Shown: positions 45,279 to 57,293 of the stretch, piece by piece
How the letters are laid out: every line of letters starts with the position of its first letter
Position numbering within the stretch: the first letter of the stretch is position 1
Assembly: GCA_031002005.1 (NCBI GenBank)
Contig: CM061918.1
Span: forward strand, 46,598,047 to 46,662,046
Length of the DNA: 64,000 nt
Direction of reading: 5' to 3'
Origin: Vandiemenella viatica
Lineage: Eukaryota; Arthropoda; Insecta; Orthoptera; Morabidae
The notes under the pieces: generated by a model
What the model was told of the DNA's origin: nothing
The model's database searches: none
What the model saw: only the letters and a program-made list of their open reading frames with translations
Translations under genes and position numbers: made by a program

Positions 45279-46218
45279 TAATGAATATAACCTATATTTG
45301 CGTATTTTACTTCTCTATAATTATAAATATTTTGAAATAAATGTTAACATTAGCCACTCCTTCAGACGATCAGTTATTGGTAAAACTGTTCTTTCATTCT
45401 TCTTTTAATGACATAAAAAAAACAAATTATACTGCAGTGTAAAAAGCTAAGTTTTTCACCTTTCCTTCTATCAGGGAATGATTGTTTGAACTGCTTAAAA
45501 ATTTATATAAATCATTGTGTAGTGAAAACTCGTTCAATTTTTTTTTTTCCTATAAACTTCGTAAAGTTTATTGCACAGCGCCACTTCATACCTCACTTTG
45601 TATTTGAAATAACACTTCAGCGAGCACTATAGTTAAAGTTGCACTGAAATTAACTTGCCAGAACGAAATTAGAATTATTTTTTTGTTACATGCTGGCGAT
45701 CCTAATCAAAACAGATTGTTTTCAAACCATTAAAACAATACGAAATCCCTGATCAGTAAGAGGTGTTTCGGTTCTTTGTGTTCGAGTATACAGGAAGTCA
45801 CTTTTGAGGTCATCCCATTCATTCATTTCAGAATCAGGTGCAGAAAGATTCAGTGAGAAGAATATAAACGTGCGTTACACATCTAACTGGAACATTTGCC
45901 TAAAGGAAAGCTCTGCCTTTGATTAGATCAAAACTTCATAGAGGAATTGTTGGCAGAAAGGAGCACGGGTATATGAGAAGCAGAGCCAAGGACACAGAAC
46001 TCAGGAAGTGGCATTCCCCACATTTCTGGAGTCTTCCACCTGAAATGAGAAATCTTCCGACACGGCTTTATTTATGCACTTAACGAAAAAGCTGTACAAC
46101 TCTTGATCAGGTTGAAACCATTAAAGTGTTTGACTCTAACAGCTCTAAGCAACAGCACATTAGGTAAAGCGAACTGCAAAATTCTCTAACGAGTATTCAA
46201 AGGAATTAGTGTATAATA
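45279..46218. other. Mostly unassigned; possible LINE C-terminal trace
   Basis: At 46005-46075 the plus strand reads FWSLPPEMRNLPTRLYLCT, resembling the WNxLPxEIRNLPT C-terminal motif of CR1-type LINE proteins. The rest shows nothing recognised. Confidence 0.35.
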
Positions 46219-46382
46219 TTTTTTTTTTGCTTATCGTCGGGATCAATACAGGCGAGAAAAGACCATCCCGACATTTTCCTGGAGTAATTTTGGGAACTCT
46301 TGGTTAACCGAAATCAGGAGGGCTGGAGTCGAAACTACATCTTCCAGAATGCTTGGCTAGAGCGTTATTGCTCACCCACAAG
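46219..46382 (-). mobile_element. SINE S1, degraded copy
   Basis: The minus strand has head TGGGTGAGCAATAACGCTC, GCATTCTGGAAG, a decayed B-box, CCAAAATTACTCCAGGAAAA and a poly(A) end seen as T at 46219-46229. The 3' third is deleted. Confidence 0.65.
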
Positions 46383-46738
46383 ACTTTTTCGTTCGTCCTC
46401 GTCTTGAATATTAATTACGCGATCCGCTAATTTTTTAACACCATGCGAAAGTTAATTCTAACTGCGGAGAAACATTTCGTCCGATAACGTGATTACAGGA
46501 GAAATAAAATAAAGGGAACAAGTTGTCCAAGGTGACATTATAACACCCCCATCAAACATACTATTTTGTTTAATTGATTGAATATATTGCTTAAAGAATG
46601 CAGTGATGTGTTTAATTTGATTTGCTGCATACTAGGATTCCACAGTCTGTAGTGTGTGTAGTATTTGAGGATCGCATAAGCTAGTAGCTGTAACAAGCAT
46701 TAAGATCAGTGGTTCTTGAAAGCGAATGTAAGGAGATT

Positions 46739-46920
46739 CGAGCGCTGAACGTTCTGGCGGACGTGGGTTTGAATCCCATCCGGCCATTCAGATTTCGGTT
46801 TTCGATAGCTTTCCCAAATCACTCCAGGCGAATGCCGGGGTAGTTCCTCAAAAGGCCATGGCCGAATTCTTTTCTCCAAGTCCTCTAATGACCTCAATGT
46901 TGACGAGGCGTAATCAAGTA
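46739..46920 (+). mobile_element. SINE S1 copy with small deletions
   Basis: CGAGCGCTGAACGTTCTGGC, GGACGTGGGTTTGAATCCC, body CCCAAATCACTCCAGGCGAA and AAAAGGCCATGGCCGAATTC, end TGACCTCAATGTTGACGAGG. Confidence 0.85.
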
Positions 46921-47035
46921 ATTACGTGGAGTTTAATGTTAATGCATAGTACCGTAATAATAATAATTCCGTCTGATCGTAATGACCTGGTGACAGGGTT
47001 TCTACGGGCTGCTTATTCCGCCCCTGTTGTAGCCA

Positions 47036-47262
47036 CTTCAACCTAGTCCAACAATCCTATCGGGTACAGGGAACCCCTAGTTTAACATGGGATCTGAATC
47101 ACGGAATCGTTCTGGCGAACTTCACAATACAGAGCTAGCCGTGCCAGAGATGAATGTCTGGTTAAGAGCCTATGAAAATTCCCGCTGAGATAGGGATTTG
47201 AACCGGGGACCTTCCGATCCTCAGTCACGCTTTAACCACTCACCTACAATACCGCTCATTGT
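47036..47262 (-). mobile_element. tRNA-derived SINE, second family (S2)
   Basis: On the minus strand the head reads GCGGTATTGTAGGTGAGTGG (A-box-like), then GGTCCCCGGTTCAAATCCC with B-box GGTTCAAATCC. The spacing is typical of a tRNA-derived pol III promoter. The body with CTCAGCGGGAATTTTCATAG and GATTCAGATCCCATG differs completely from S1. The 3' border is unclear. Confidence 0.7.
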
Positions 47263-47956
47263 GAAGCATTAATGATGATGACTGGTGCAGTTTACGGAAT
47301 AAGGTAAATATTTCCGAACAGTGACAGTAGCTGCTTTTATTTTGGCTGATACATTGATTAACTATGTTTTATCTTCAAATTTAAATGAGTGGCGGCTAAA
47401 ATGTATTCATGATTAACCTGGCTGCTTTTGCGTTTAGAGCGGAAATATTGAAATATAATTCTCAGTAGTGATTGTTCATGGGTTGATATTGTTAAGTCAG
47501 CTGGCTCTAGCCACTCTTCAAAGGGAAACGTATACTCACTGACGTTTGTCACGGACGAGAAATTAATTAGCGCAGAATACCCTCTGCCACCCACAACTTC
47601 GTGAACTGCGGAGTGTAGATATGGACGTTTGACCGGAAGTGGTTCCTGTGACAGGTGGACTTAGTGTGTATACTGTGCATGGCTGACGGGCCTGTCGCCT
47701 CTGCAGACTGACGCTTTCCGGCTGGCGGACTCCTGGAAGCTGATAATCCCAGCCTCCAATCGATCTGCCACCGACGCAGCTCCAACCCAGGAGCCGAAAA
47801 TTAACCGCCGCCTACAACATACGGCGTAACCGTCGTGCGCAATATGGTCCAGTAGAAATCCTTTACATGTTACAAAATTTAAACAAAAGAATTGACTATT
47901 CGGCTTCCCAACTAGCCGTGCTGGTATGGTGGTCCGAAAAGTATCTGGCCTTCATA
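47263..47956. other. Unassigned sequence with GC-rich patch 47640-47840
   Basis: The patch is GC- and CpG-rich (CTGACGGGCCTGTCGCC, CCGCCGCCTACAACATACGG). The minus frame 47785-47567 has no recognised domain. Confidence 0.35.
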
Positions 47957-47958
47957 TA

Positions 47959-48531
47959 CAGGGTGTTACAAAAAGGTACGGCCAAACTTTCAGGAAACAT
48001 TCCTCACACACAAACAAAGAAAATATGTTATGTGGACATGTGTCCGGAAACGCTTACTTTCCATGTTAGAGCTCATTTTGGTTTCGTTAGTATGTACTGT
48101 ACGTCCTCGATTCGCCGCCAGTTGGCCCAATTGCAGCAAGGTAATGTTGAAAGCCCTTGTCTACGCAACCCCGGTACCAAATGTAGAGACTCTTCGTGCT
48201 CGTATTGTGGACCGCTGTGATACAATACGCCATTCTCCAGGACTGCATCAGCGCATCAGGGATTCCATGCGACGGAGGGTGGATGCATGTATCCTCGCTA
48301 ACGGAGGACATTTTGAACATTTCCTGTAACAAAGTGTTTGAAGTCACGCTGGTACGTTCTGTTGCTGTGTGTTTCCATTCCATGTTTAATGTGATTTGAA
48401 GAGAAGTAATAAAATGAGCTCTAACATGGAAAGTAAGCGTTTCCGGACACATGTCCACATAACATATTTTCTTTGTTTGTGTGTGAGGAATGTTTCTTGA
48501 AAGTTTTACCGTACCTTTTTGTAACACCCTG
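47959..48531 (+). mobile_element. Mariner-type element, internal-deletion derivative 2
   Basis: It has the same ~120-bp inverted repeats as the copy at 44692, with TA at 47957-47958 and 48532-48533. The transposase C-terminus (KALVYATPVPNVETLRARIV to GGHFEHFL, stop at 48327-48329) is retained. The PRSPDLNPLDFHLWG block is deleted. Instead about 70 bp follow the left repeat (FGFVSMYCTSSIRRQLAQLQQ) that copy 1 lacks. The two copies therefore arose by different internal deletions from one longer parent. Confidence 0.9.
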
Positions 48532-48533
48532 TA

Positions 48534-49915
48534 TATATAGTGATCGCACCTCTAAACTTCTAAACACGTAACTTCTAAAAAAAAAGTCTAGTGGGTTGAA
48601 GGAAGAACTAGCTCATTTGTCAACTGAAATGGGTACGTAGGAAAACACAATGTTTTACGAAACAATTAGAAATAAAGAAACAGAGACAAAAATATCAGTG
48701 ATTCTGCTTAATGTAGAAAACACGCAGTTTAACAATATCTCTGTTGTATATCGTGCTGCTATCCAGCGCTAATGTGATTATTCCTTATAGTCGCCAGCTA
48801 AGCCTGTCTGCTTTGCCCTGATAAGGGGTGCAAGGTTTGAATTTCGACACAGACTCGTATTTCAAAATCTTGGTCAAGTGAAACAGTGTTATAAAACGTA
48901 ATCAGATTTCGAGTTACAACTAATGCTTTCAAACTGTGTAAAGCAGATCAATATATGTTCATTAGATTTTAGTTTGTGCTAGATGAAATGGATACAGACT
49001 TATTACAGGTCTCTCTTTGAAACTGTTTCGTACTTTCTTCACATCCTATTTGTTGCTTTATTGGTCTACCTTAGTATTTAACGTAGTGTTATATTGTTCC
49101 GAGCATGGTTCTGTATCACCACATTTTGAAATTATTTCATTATACTCGCTTATTATCACACAAACGAGCAGTTCTTATTCTCATAAGAACCGAAGACTGT
49201 ATACAACCATTTGTCAAACATTATCTTCGACCTTGACAAACATTTGACCAGCAAATCTGTCCCTTCTGTAACAAATCTATTTCTGCTAAAGTAAACCTAC
49301 AATTCAAGCTTTGTTTATTCCAAAATATATATATTTTTCTTAGGAGAAACAGTTATTTCAAAAATTTGTTCCTTTTATATAACGAGTCATCGTTTGTTCG
49401 ACTATTTTGGTGCAAGGCTCTTGTTCTAGTGGTCCTCTCTTAATTTTTGGCTATGTATTTGGCTCAAAGACCATGAAGGCGGTTTCTTTAAAATTTTAAA
49501 CAACACGTTATTCGCGTTCTGACACTAAAAAAAAAGCAAGAACATGTTGCGACTATCTCAAAAAGACCACAAAACCAAATTCAGGTCTGGTCCAGGTACA
49601 TCTTCCACAGATGACGATTCACATTTCTTCTTTCTTTTTTTATGTTTCTTTTGTTTTGAGAATTGTAATGTGATGATAAAAATAATCGTATATATTAAAT
49701 TCGCCCTGGACCGATTCGTCTTGATCACAAAGTGATACTGGTAAGTCACAATGGGTTGTGTTAAAGAAACCACATCGAGTTGTGGTCTTTCTTTCGGTTA
49801 ATGAAGGTTTTTGGTCTTTGAACCTAATATGTGTATCACGAAATACGTGCTCAGTTATCTGTAATGCATATTTCAGAAGACATTTTTCTTTTCAGCTCTA
49901 AATTTTAGTAATAAA
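48534..49915. other. Unassigned AT-rich sequence
   Basis: No recognised gene or repeat. Confidence 0.35.
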
Positions 49916-50814
49916 CTAGCGGAGTTCCCGGTGTTGCCCGGTATAGTTGGCGTAGATTTAACCGTACCCTACTTTTATTCCCGCAAAACATTTGTACAAA
50001 GTTTCATAAAATACGCGCCAACTTTTTCGAAATTAAAGCAAACTTACATTCACCCGCACCCTACCAAGAAATTGGTGGGCTGAAGATTATTTGCACGTAT
50101 ACTATTTTCATTCATCCGAAAAGATTAATGTATATCAAGCTTCGATAATTTGGTTAAGAAATTTCATTACTACATTACTGAACAACCCTAGATTATGTTA
50201 AAAATTCACGTTTGATTCAATTGCGATGTTAATGGATATACTTGTTGCTCGAAACGCCAGACCCTTTAACTCTGCAGATAAAATATCAAAAGTGAATCCG
50301 GAATAATATTATCGTAAACAGAAGACTAATGCTGAAGGCCAGAGATATTGTCCATAGATCGAGCTTGAAGAAAATCTCTGTTGTTTTTACGGCTATCTAT
50401 GTCGTTTAAAAATTGATATTCCGAATTAAAGGAAAGAATACTTCAAGCTATGGCTTTTAAAAATTGAATATATCGATTTAAAAGAAAGAATACTTAAAGT
50501 TTAGTTTAGTGTGCAAAATAGTTATTACTATTAGTTATCTTATTGCTTTAATTAAAGGCTATGGTCAGAGACATTGTGTTGTGTGTTTAGTGCGGAGTAT
50601 GCAGCATCTAGTGATTCCTCCTGTGGAATTTCTCACCATACGTTCAGAATTTCATTAATGCTCCTACATTATTTAACGCTGAACCATAAGACATGCCAGA
50701 CAAGTGAATTAAGATTCTAAGCTTTAAAACGGTGAAAACTCCATCGAAATCTTACCCGTAGTTTCCGAGTTTTTATACGACCAATATGTCCGGTTTTCGT
50801 TTTATAGATATAGA
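49916..50814 (-). mobile_element. Helitron-like non-autonomous repeat, copy 1
   Basis: Read on the minus strand it starts A^TCTATATCTATAAAACG and ends CCGGGAACTCCGCTAG^T. TC at the 5' end, CTAG at the 3' end and insertion between A and T are Helitron hallmarks. A CCGG-loop-CCGG mini-hairpin lies just before the end, although it is short for a Helitron terminator. It matches 58257-59213 over nearly its whole length. It carries a local duplication of about 65 bp near 50440-50515. No Rep/helicase frame is present. The class call is inference from the ends. Confidence 0.55.
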
Positions 50815-52752
50815 TGAATCAACCGATTACATCTCTTCACTTTAGCCTTGTCTTTGTTAAAAATCTATCACAAAGTATATACTTCACTGCTTTTTGAAGT
50901 AAATATCTAGCTTCAAACCCCTGTCAATGCTCGAATTTTTTGAGTCTTTATTCTCAGTTTAGCTTTAGAAGAAGCTACGTTTACGCATGTGATATCTACT
51001 GGCTGGCCGCGATAATAGCGGAATAAACGGCAATTTGAAACTGTTTCCATGTTATGAAAGGAACACGAAGTTTTGCATATTTTATTTGGTGCTCTGTCAC
51101 ACGACCTAACTTCCAGAGTCCTTCTGCATCCAAGAACAATACGTGGTTTTATTTTTCTTGTCACAGCACTTCACACTGCTAAATGTAATACGCTGCAAAG
51201 AAGTGGTCCGACAAATATATGTCAGGATCCTCTAAGCCCGCCGAAAATGATGTATTGAACGCGATTTTCTGGAAATTGATTACTTTTCATTTGCTTAATG
51301 GATAGAATTGCTATTAAATAACACTCATGATCTTCAGCTTGATGTAATGTTGTATATACTTCTTAGCATAATATAACAGCGGTTGAACGAGGTTTTCAGG
51401 CAACTTGTTACTTGCTTCACTAAACAGAATTGTTAACAAATAACGTACACAACCTTAAATTTTATAATGATGTAATGTTGTACATACTTCAGCTCCACAT
51501 CGTTCCTTTGCATAATCCTCTGCGTACTTAACATTTGGATTTAAACGTAATATATACCTCTTTATGTTAGTTTAAAATTTTAATTTATGAAGGAAAACAT
51601 TGAACCATAAAAAAAAAAAAAAAATTTAAAAAAAATACGCAGATAACATCAGTTCTTTTGCTTGTTGTAATAGCCACATCTGGGAACAGAGAATACAACT
51701 AAAACATCTACATCTAACGAATTTAAATAAAAATCAACTAATAATATTAATATGTGGATTTAAAAGGAATTATTTTCTTTCTGGTTGCTTTTAAATTTAT
51801 GACATACTATTGAACCAATATAGAAATAATTAAAAGATAAGCTACATTTCTTGGTTGGTATAATTGCTTATCTATGGAAACGGATCAAAATCATCTTTTG
51901 CCATTATTGGCCCGTTGCCTGTGACGTCACAGCGGTAAATACACAAAAACCCAAGCTAGCCTTTTATTAGTACTGATTCTTGTTTGAATGTTTCAAAGTC
52001 TCTGTCTATTAATACTCTTTTTAGCTACATGTAGGATATAATTTATTTTACGTTTAATTGAACAATTGTGCTAAATATTCACGGTACACTATGACCCTAA
52101 GTCCGTAGGCGGCAATTATTAAACATACTTTCCAACGCTCCGCAGTGTCGGCCCGATTAAAGCACTTTGCTGCCAGCAGCTAATCAGCGACACAGCTGAC
52201 ACGCCGGCACACCTGTTAGCTGAGTACCTGTTGACTTGCGGCGACAGGTGTGAGACAGGGTTACCAACATTCGCGCCTCAAAGCCAGCCTCCCACTGCCA
52301 CCACTGTGATCACTAATCCAATCCCCTTCAAAAAGGCTTGGTGAACGCAGATTTCTGATAGTTCATTTCTTCAAACTTACTATAACAGCTGTAGAAAATA
52401 TCGCAAAAACATCTACGTCAAATGTAAATAGCACATAATCCCGACAAAGATAATGTTCTGGTAGTTTATTTCCTCTCAGTTTTTAAGGTAAATTCACTTT
52501 TTATCAAACAATGCTCATGACTATAAAAATGATGTAATGAGGTATGATAAATTATCTAAATTGGCTGAATATACATAAATAGAAAAGGAATATATAAATG
52601 AAATCTTCTCGGGATTCCAGCCGCGTATTAATGTCACAATTATGGGACATTACGGGGCGTCCATCTGTGCACTCATTTTCAACCAAAGATATAACTAAAT
52701 AGCTGTTTTTTCACGGACACTGTGAAAGCCAAAAGCCGATCCAGCGCCATGA
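50815..52752. other. Unassigned sequence with GC-rich patch 52130-52330
   Basis: 51921-51928 holds one TGACGTCA palindrome. The GC-rich patch contains GATTAAAGCACTTTGCTGCC and GCTAATCAGCGACACAGC and has no protein frame. A conserved noncoding element is possible. Elsewhere nothing is recognised. Confidence 0.35.
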
Positions 52753-53290
52753 CATCATCAACTCTTCTGCTCATTACCGAGGCGAAGCTGCTTCAACTTT
52801 TTAATAGCCCGGTTCCAGGCCACACTAAGCTGGTATCCAGTGTTACTGCTAACTAAAGAATCAACTGTTCTGATTTCAACAGTTTGTGCTATAATCGCTG
52901 ACCCGAGCTAAAATTCTAGTTTCTGCGAAATTATATGTAGTTACCTCTTGGAAACTATGTTCGGCGACAGCTGATTTCTCTTCTTGTCCCAGGCGAACGT
53001 TTCTTGCATGCTCGACACATCGCTGCACAATACGCCGCTGCGTTTGTCCGATATAACCACGGCCACATTCACAAGGTATATAATACACACCAGGGGTTCC
53101 TAATCCTAGGTCATCCTTAATGCCGCCAACAAAGTTTCTAATTTTTGCGGGTGGTTTTGAAAACTGTCTTGACTCCGTGTTGAGTCAACATTGTACCTAT
53201 TTTATAACTTAGCGCAACCACAATGTGAAGAAAGGCATGGTGTAATTACAGTCTCTCTGCCGATTTCCCTTCTTTTTAAAAGCGCCATTA
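52753..53290 (-). pseudogene. Penelope-like element, GIY-YIG endonuclease remnant 2
   Basis: The minus strand reads MLTQHGVKTVF, then after a frameshift KPPAKIRNFVGGIKDDLGLG and GVYYIPCECGRGYIGQTQRR. It continues CVEHARNVRL, KSAVAEHSF and ILARVSDYS, and after a second frameshift SNTGYQLSVAWNRAIKKLKQ with a stop near 52755. The GIY-YIG core (VYYIPC..GYIGQT), the CxC zinc-finger-like part and H/E of AEH are complete, unlike in the copy at 29400. The upstream RT domain is missing or too decayed to see. Confidence 0.8.
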
Positions 53291-53734
53291 ATCTGACCCT
53301 GATTGTAACCAATTCAGTTGTACCTTTGGTTGAAAATGAGGACAGAGACTGACACCCTCAAAACTTCCAATTATTATGACATTTATACGCGGTTTTAAGT
53401 CCGAGGAGAGTTTACTTATTTAAACGCCGTGGAAAGAGTCGTTCTTAGATAGGGAATCTGTTGATTTACACGAAGTATATAGTTTTCTTTCAGTGATTCT
53501 TTTCTTTGCAGTCGCTTAACTAAATAGAATTCTCATTAAACAATGCTCATATCCTCGATTTTGTAGAAACATTTCTGTCCATTATTAGTTCTGCAACAAT
53601 TACCGAGAGTACGACTTCAGCGTTCCGGATACAGTGACACAGTGACCAATTTACCCATTTATTAGTACTAATGATTATTTTCTCCTAACGGACTCTATTG
53701 ACTCAAGGAGAGCCTTGATTTTCATCATGGCAGG

Positions 53735-54290
53735 TACGAGGGTATACCCAAAAATACCGGAATTATTTTTAAAAGCTATATATTTTCAAATTTTTTACAA
53801 AACAACCCTACGCTCTTCAAAATACTCTCCATTCCCACAAATACATTTGTCCCACTGGTGCATCTACTGTTCGAAACATTTTCTATAGTCATATTTAGAA
53901 ATGGCTGACAGCTCCTCCCTCAGTTTTTTCTTGACCTCTTATTGTCAAATCGGTGTCCTTTCATGCCCCTTTTCATGCGTGGAAGTAAGAAAAGTTCGCA
54001 CGGAGCCAGGTCAGGCGAGTAAGGTGTGTGGGGTAGCGGAACCATGTCATATTTAGCCAAATACTGCCTAAAAGAGACAGCTGTTTGCAGGTGCATTGTC
54101 GTGCTGTAAGAACCAGTCTCCTGTCTGCACACAAATCTGATTTTTTTTAAGAGCACTGTATCGTAAGCTTCTCAAAACTTCCAAATTAAAGGTTTGATTG
54201 ACGGTCTGATTGATATGAGGGAACAACTTTGAATGAACTACACCCTTGGCATAAAAAAAGCAAATGAGCATTGTTATGATGTTTGATTTG
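53735..54290 (-). pseudogene. Mariner transposase catalytic-domain pseudogene
   Basis: Minus-strand frames encode GVVHSKLFPHINQTVN, LEVLRSLRYSALKKN, WFLQHDNAPANS, then after a frameshift FRQYLAKYDMVPLPHTPYSP and DLAPCELFLLPRMKRGMKG. HDNAPA holds the second catalytic Asp. The third position, normally D in APCDFFLFP, is E here. The plus-strand left edge TACGAGGGTATACCC resembles a mariner terminus. The N-terminal HTH region and the other end are not recognised, so the copy is truncated and dead. Confidence 0.75.
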
Positions 54291-54689
54291 ATGACCTTTT
54301 TTTTTTAAACAGTTTCAGATACATTTTTACCGAGTAGAAAACAAAACTTCACAGCTGCACGTTGTTCACTTAAACATGCCTTCATCAAAAACGAAACACT
54401 AACAAAACAGCTCTAGAAAAACAATTACTGCATATTAACAGAGCAAACCAGGTTGACAACAAAGGCGGCACTGAATTGGAAATGAGTTGCGCTATAAACA
54501 CCTAGCGGCAGAAACGCGTACTATACAAGCTCCGCCTACGGCAATGCTATTCCAGTTAACTAGTAACAAAGAATTTGTCCAATGTTTCCACTCGGTAGTT
54601 GAAACCAGGGATTGTTAGTTCCTATAGCAACGTGTAGCTTATTTTTTCTATGATGTATGTATTTTACGTGAAGTACGTAGTTTTTGAAG

Positions 54690-54830
54690 TGCAGATTGGG
54701 GACCGTTTCAATCTTCACCTAGATGGCTGCGTAAAATTCGCAGTCAGGATGGCCCATACGCGGGTTCAGCGACCCGAACCTGGTTCCGTTGTACGCGTAG
54801 CCACACTGTCGGGTTTAAACGTATAATATT
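54690..54830. repeat. Unclassified repeat related to 5555-6010
   Basis: GCAGATTGGGGACCGTTTC, AGATGGCTGCG, TAAAATTCGCAGTCAGGATG, GGTTCAGCGACCCGAACC and GGTTCCGTTGTACG appear in the same order as in the copy split by the MITE at 5621. This copy lacks the MITE and thus represents the empty site. Confidence 0.45.
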
Positions 54831-55604
54831 TTTAGGTGACAGTCGATAAATCGCTACATTTACTAAATGTTATCTGGTTACAGATTTCAAGTATTCTGCT
54901 GACTCTTTACGATGGAAGTTAGCTTCGTTGCCTAGTTGCTATATAAAGAGACCCTCATAGTAAATTTTTAATTAAGATTTCAATTTTCTGTTGATTTTGT
55001 TGGGCGCTATTATTTGAATTGTTTCGTTTTGTACAATGAATTAAGCTTGAAGCAGTTTCAGCAACATCTTGCTTGACTTCTATCACCTAGTAGAGAATTT
55101 TATTTAATAGGTAGTAAATGTTGAAATCTATACTACTTTTCACCTGTGACTATATGTATATACGTAATCAGTAAGTTGCTACTTCCTTCAGATTTCTTCG
55201 TCCACAGTCCAAGCAAAATGATTTTGATAGAGTTTAAAAGCTAAGAACCTAACTTCAAAATTGCGGTATGTCTTACGAAATTACGCAATAAATGGTAGTC
55301 TGGTCACAAACTGAATGGGTAGGTGGCAAAGGTCACTCCACATCAGAGATAAAGATTACACTCTTTGGATTTTTGTTAATATCGTTGTTTGCTACGTAAC
55401 TTTGGCATTTAGTAACATACTACTCGTGAAAGCAGTTTGAATCATTAAAAACTAAATTCATCGTGTCTTATGCTGGCAACACTTGCGACTTTTTTTTATT
55501 TGTTTATGTATTTGTTGTCTGCGAAATGTGAGAAGGATTAGGGAGAAGTAGCCGAGAAATGGTATATCAGAATATCCTGTCTAAACAACATACACATGTG
55601 TCAA
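54831..55604. other. Unassigned AT-rich sequence
   Basis: No recognised gene or repeat. Confidence 0.35.
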
Positions 55605-55830
55605 CTTCTGGTAAGATCTGGATCCGCATTCAGGAGGACGACGGTTCGAATCCCCGTCCCGGCATCCAGATTGGGGTTTTCCGTGGTATCCCAAATCACT
55701 CCAGGTAAATGCCGGGATGCTTCCTTCAAAAGGCCATTGCCGAATTCTTTCCTATTCCTTGCCCCCTATCCTTTCCCGTCTCTAAAGACCTCGCTGTTAA
55801 GAGACGTTAAGCAGTTAAAAAAAAAAAAAA
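55605..55830 (+). mobile_element. SINE S1, slightly truncated head
   Basis: GGATCCGCATTCAGGAGGAC, B-box GGTTCGAATCC, body GGTTTTCCGTGGTATCCC and AAAAGGCCATTGCCGAATTC, end AGACGTTAAGCAGTT and 14 A. The RLGF-type frame here is SINE read as protein. Confidence 0.88.
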
Positions 55831-56256
55831 CTGGATCTTTTTTCTTCAAGATATTCCTGGCTCTATCCATATTCGAAAACGCATCAGTCATATTCTTAGT
55901 TTCTTTACACGCATTCCTTCTTCGATAGTCCAAATTTTTCCTCGGAGTTACTTGAATGTAATAAATTGCGTAGGTATAGAAACACGTCTATAGTTCACGC
56001 GTATAACAGGAGTTGACAGTACCCACTTAAATTCTGGAAACGAAAGGGCTTGGAATAGCTTCACATGTAAATGAAATTACTCGACCGATATTAATCCTAT
56101 CTCAATAATGTTTTCACTTCAATATTTCGCTTCGCCTTGTTAGCAGCTGAGATCTGAAATGTAGTTCAAATTCATGCGGTACTACAACTTTAAATCTCTA
56201 TGTGGGATTTAAAGCCGAGTCTAACAGCGTCAATATGCGTGGCCTAAAGTTTGCAC

Positions 56257-57256
56257 NNNNNNNNNNNNNNNNNNNNNNNNNNNNNNNNNNNNNNNNNNNN
56301 NNNNNNNNNNNNNNNNNNNNNNNNNNNNNNNNNNNNNNNNNNNNNNNNNNNNNNNNNNNNNNNNNNNNNNNNNNNNNNNNNNNNNNNNNNNNNNNNNNNN
56401 NNNNNNNNNNNNNNNNNNNNNNNNNNNNNNNNNNNNNNNNNNNNNNNNNNNNNNNNNNNNNNNNNNNNNNNNNNNNNNNNNNNNNNNNNNNNNNNNNNNN
56501 NNNNNNNNNNNNNNNNNNNNNNNNNNNNNNNNNNNNNNNNNNNNNNNNNNNNNNNNNNNNNNNNNNNNNNNNNNNNNNNNNNNNNNNNNNNNNNNNNNNN
56601 NNNNNNNNNNNNNNNNNNNNNNNNNNNNNNNNNNNNNNNNNNNNNNNNNNNNNNNNNNNNNNNNNNNNNNNNNNNNNNNNNNNNNNNNNNNNNNNNNNNN
56701 NNNNNNNNNNNNNNNNNNNNNNNNNNNNNNNNNNNNNNNNNNNNNNNNNNNNNNNNNNNNNNNNNNNNNNNNNNNNNNNNNNNNNNNNNNNNNNNNNNNN
56801 NNNNNNNNNNNNNNNNNNNNNNNNNNNNNNNNNNNNNNNNNNNNNNNNNNNNNNNNNNNNNNNNNNNNNNNNNNNNNNNNNNNNNNNNNNNNNNNNNNNN
56901 NNNNNNNNNNNNNNNNNNNNNNNNNNNNNNNNNNNNNNNNNNNNNNNNNNNNNNNNNNNNNNNNNNNNNNNNNNNNNNNNNNNNNNNNNNNNNNNNNNNN
57001 NNNNNNNNNNNNNNNNNNNNNNNNNNNNNNNNNNNNNNNNNNNNNNNNNNNNNNNNNNNNNNNNNNNNNNNNNNNNNNNNNNNNNNNNNNNNNNNNNNNN
57101 NNNNNNNNNNNNNNNNNNNNNNNNNNNNNNNNNNNNNNNNNNNNNNNNNNNNNNNNNNNNNNNNNNNNNNNNNNNNNNNNNNNNNNNNNNNNNNNNNNNN
57201 NNNNNNNNNNNNNNNNNNNNNNNNNNNNNNNNNNNNNNNNNNNNNNNNNNNNNNNN
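56257..57256. other. Assembly gap, exactly 1,000 N
   Basis: The run of N has a round length, which usually marks a scaffold gap of unknown real size. The long open frames spanning it are artefacts of reading N as open codons. Confidence 0.97.
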
Positions 57257-57293
57257 ACCAGAACGCTAACCATAGGACCACTGCCAGCTCGGT
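57257..57293 (-). mobile_element. SINE S1 head, cut by the gap
   Basis: ACCAGAACGCTAACCATAGG then GCTCGGT is the complement of the S1 head (ACCGAGC...CTATGGTTAGCGTTCTGGT). The rest of a minus-strand SINE probably lies inside the N gap. Confidence 0.7.
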
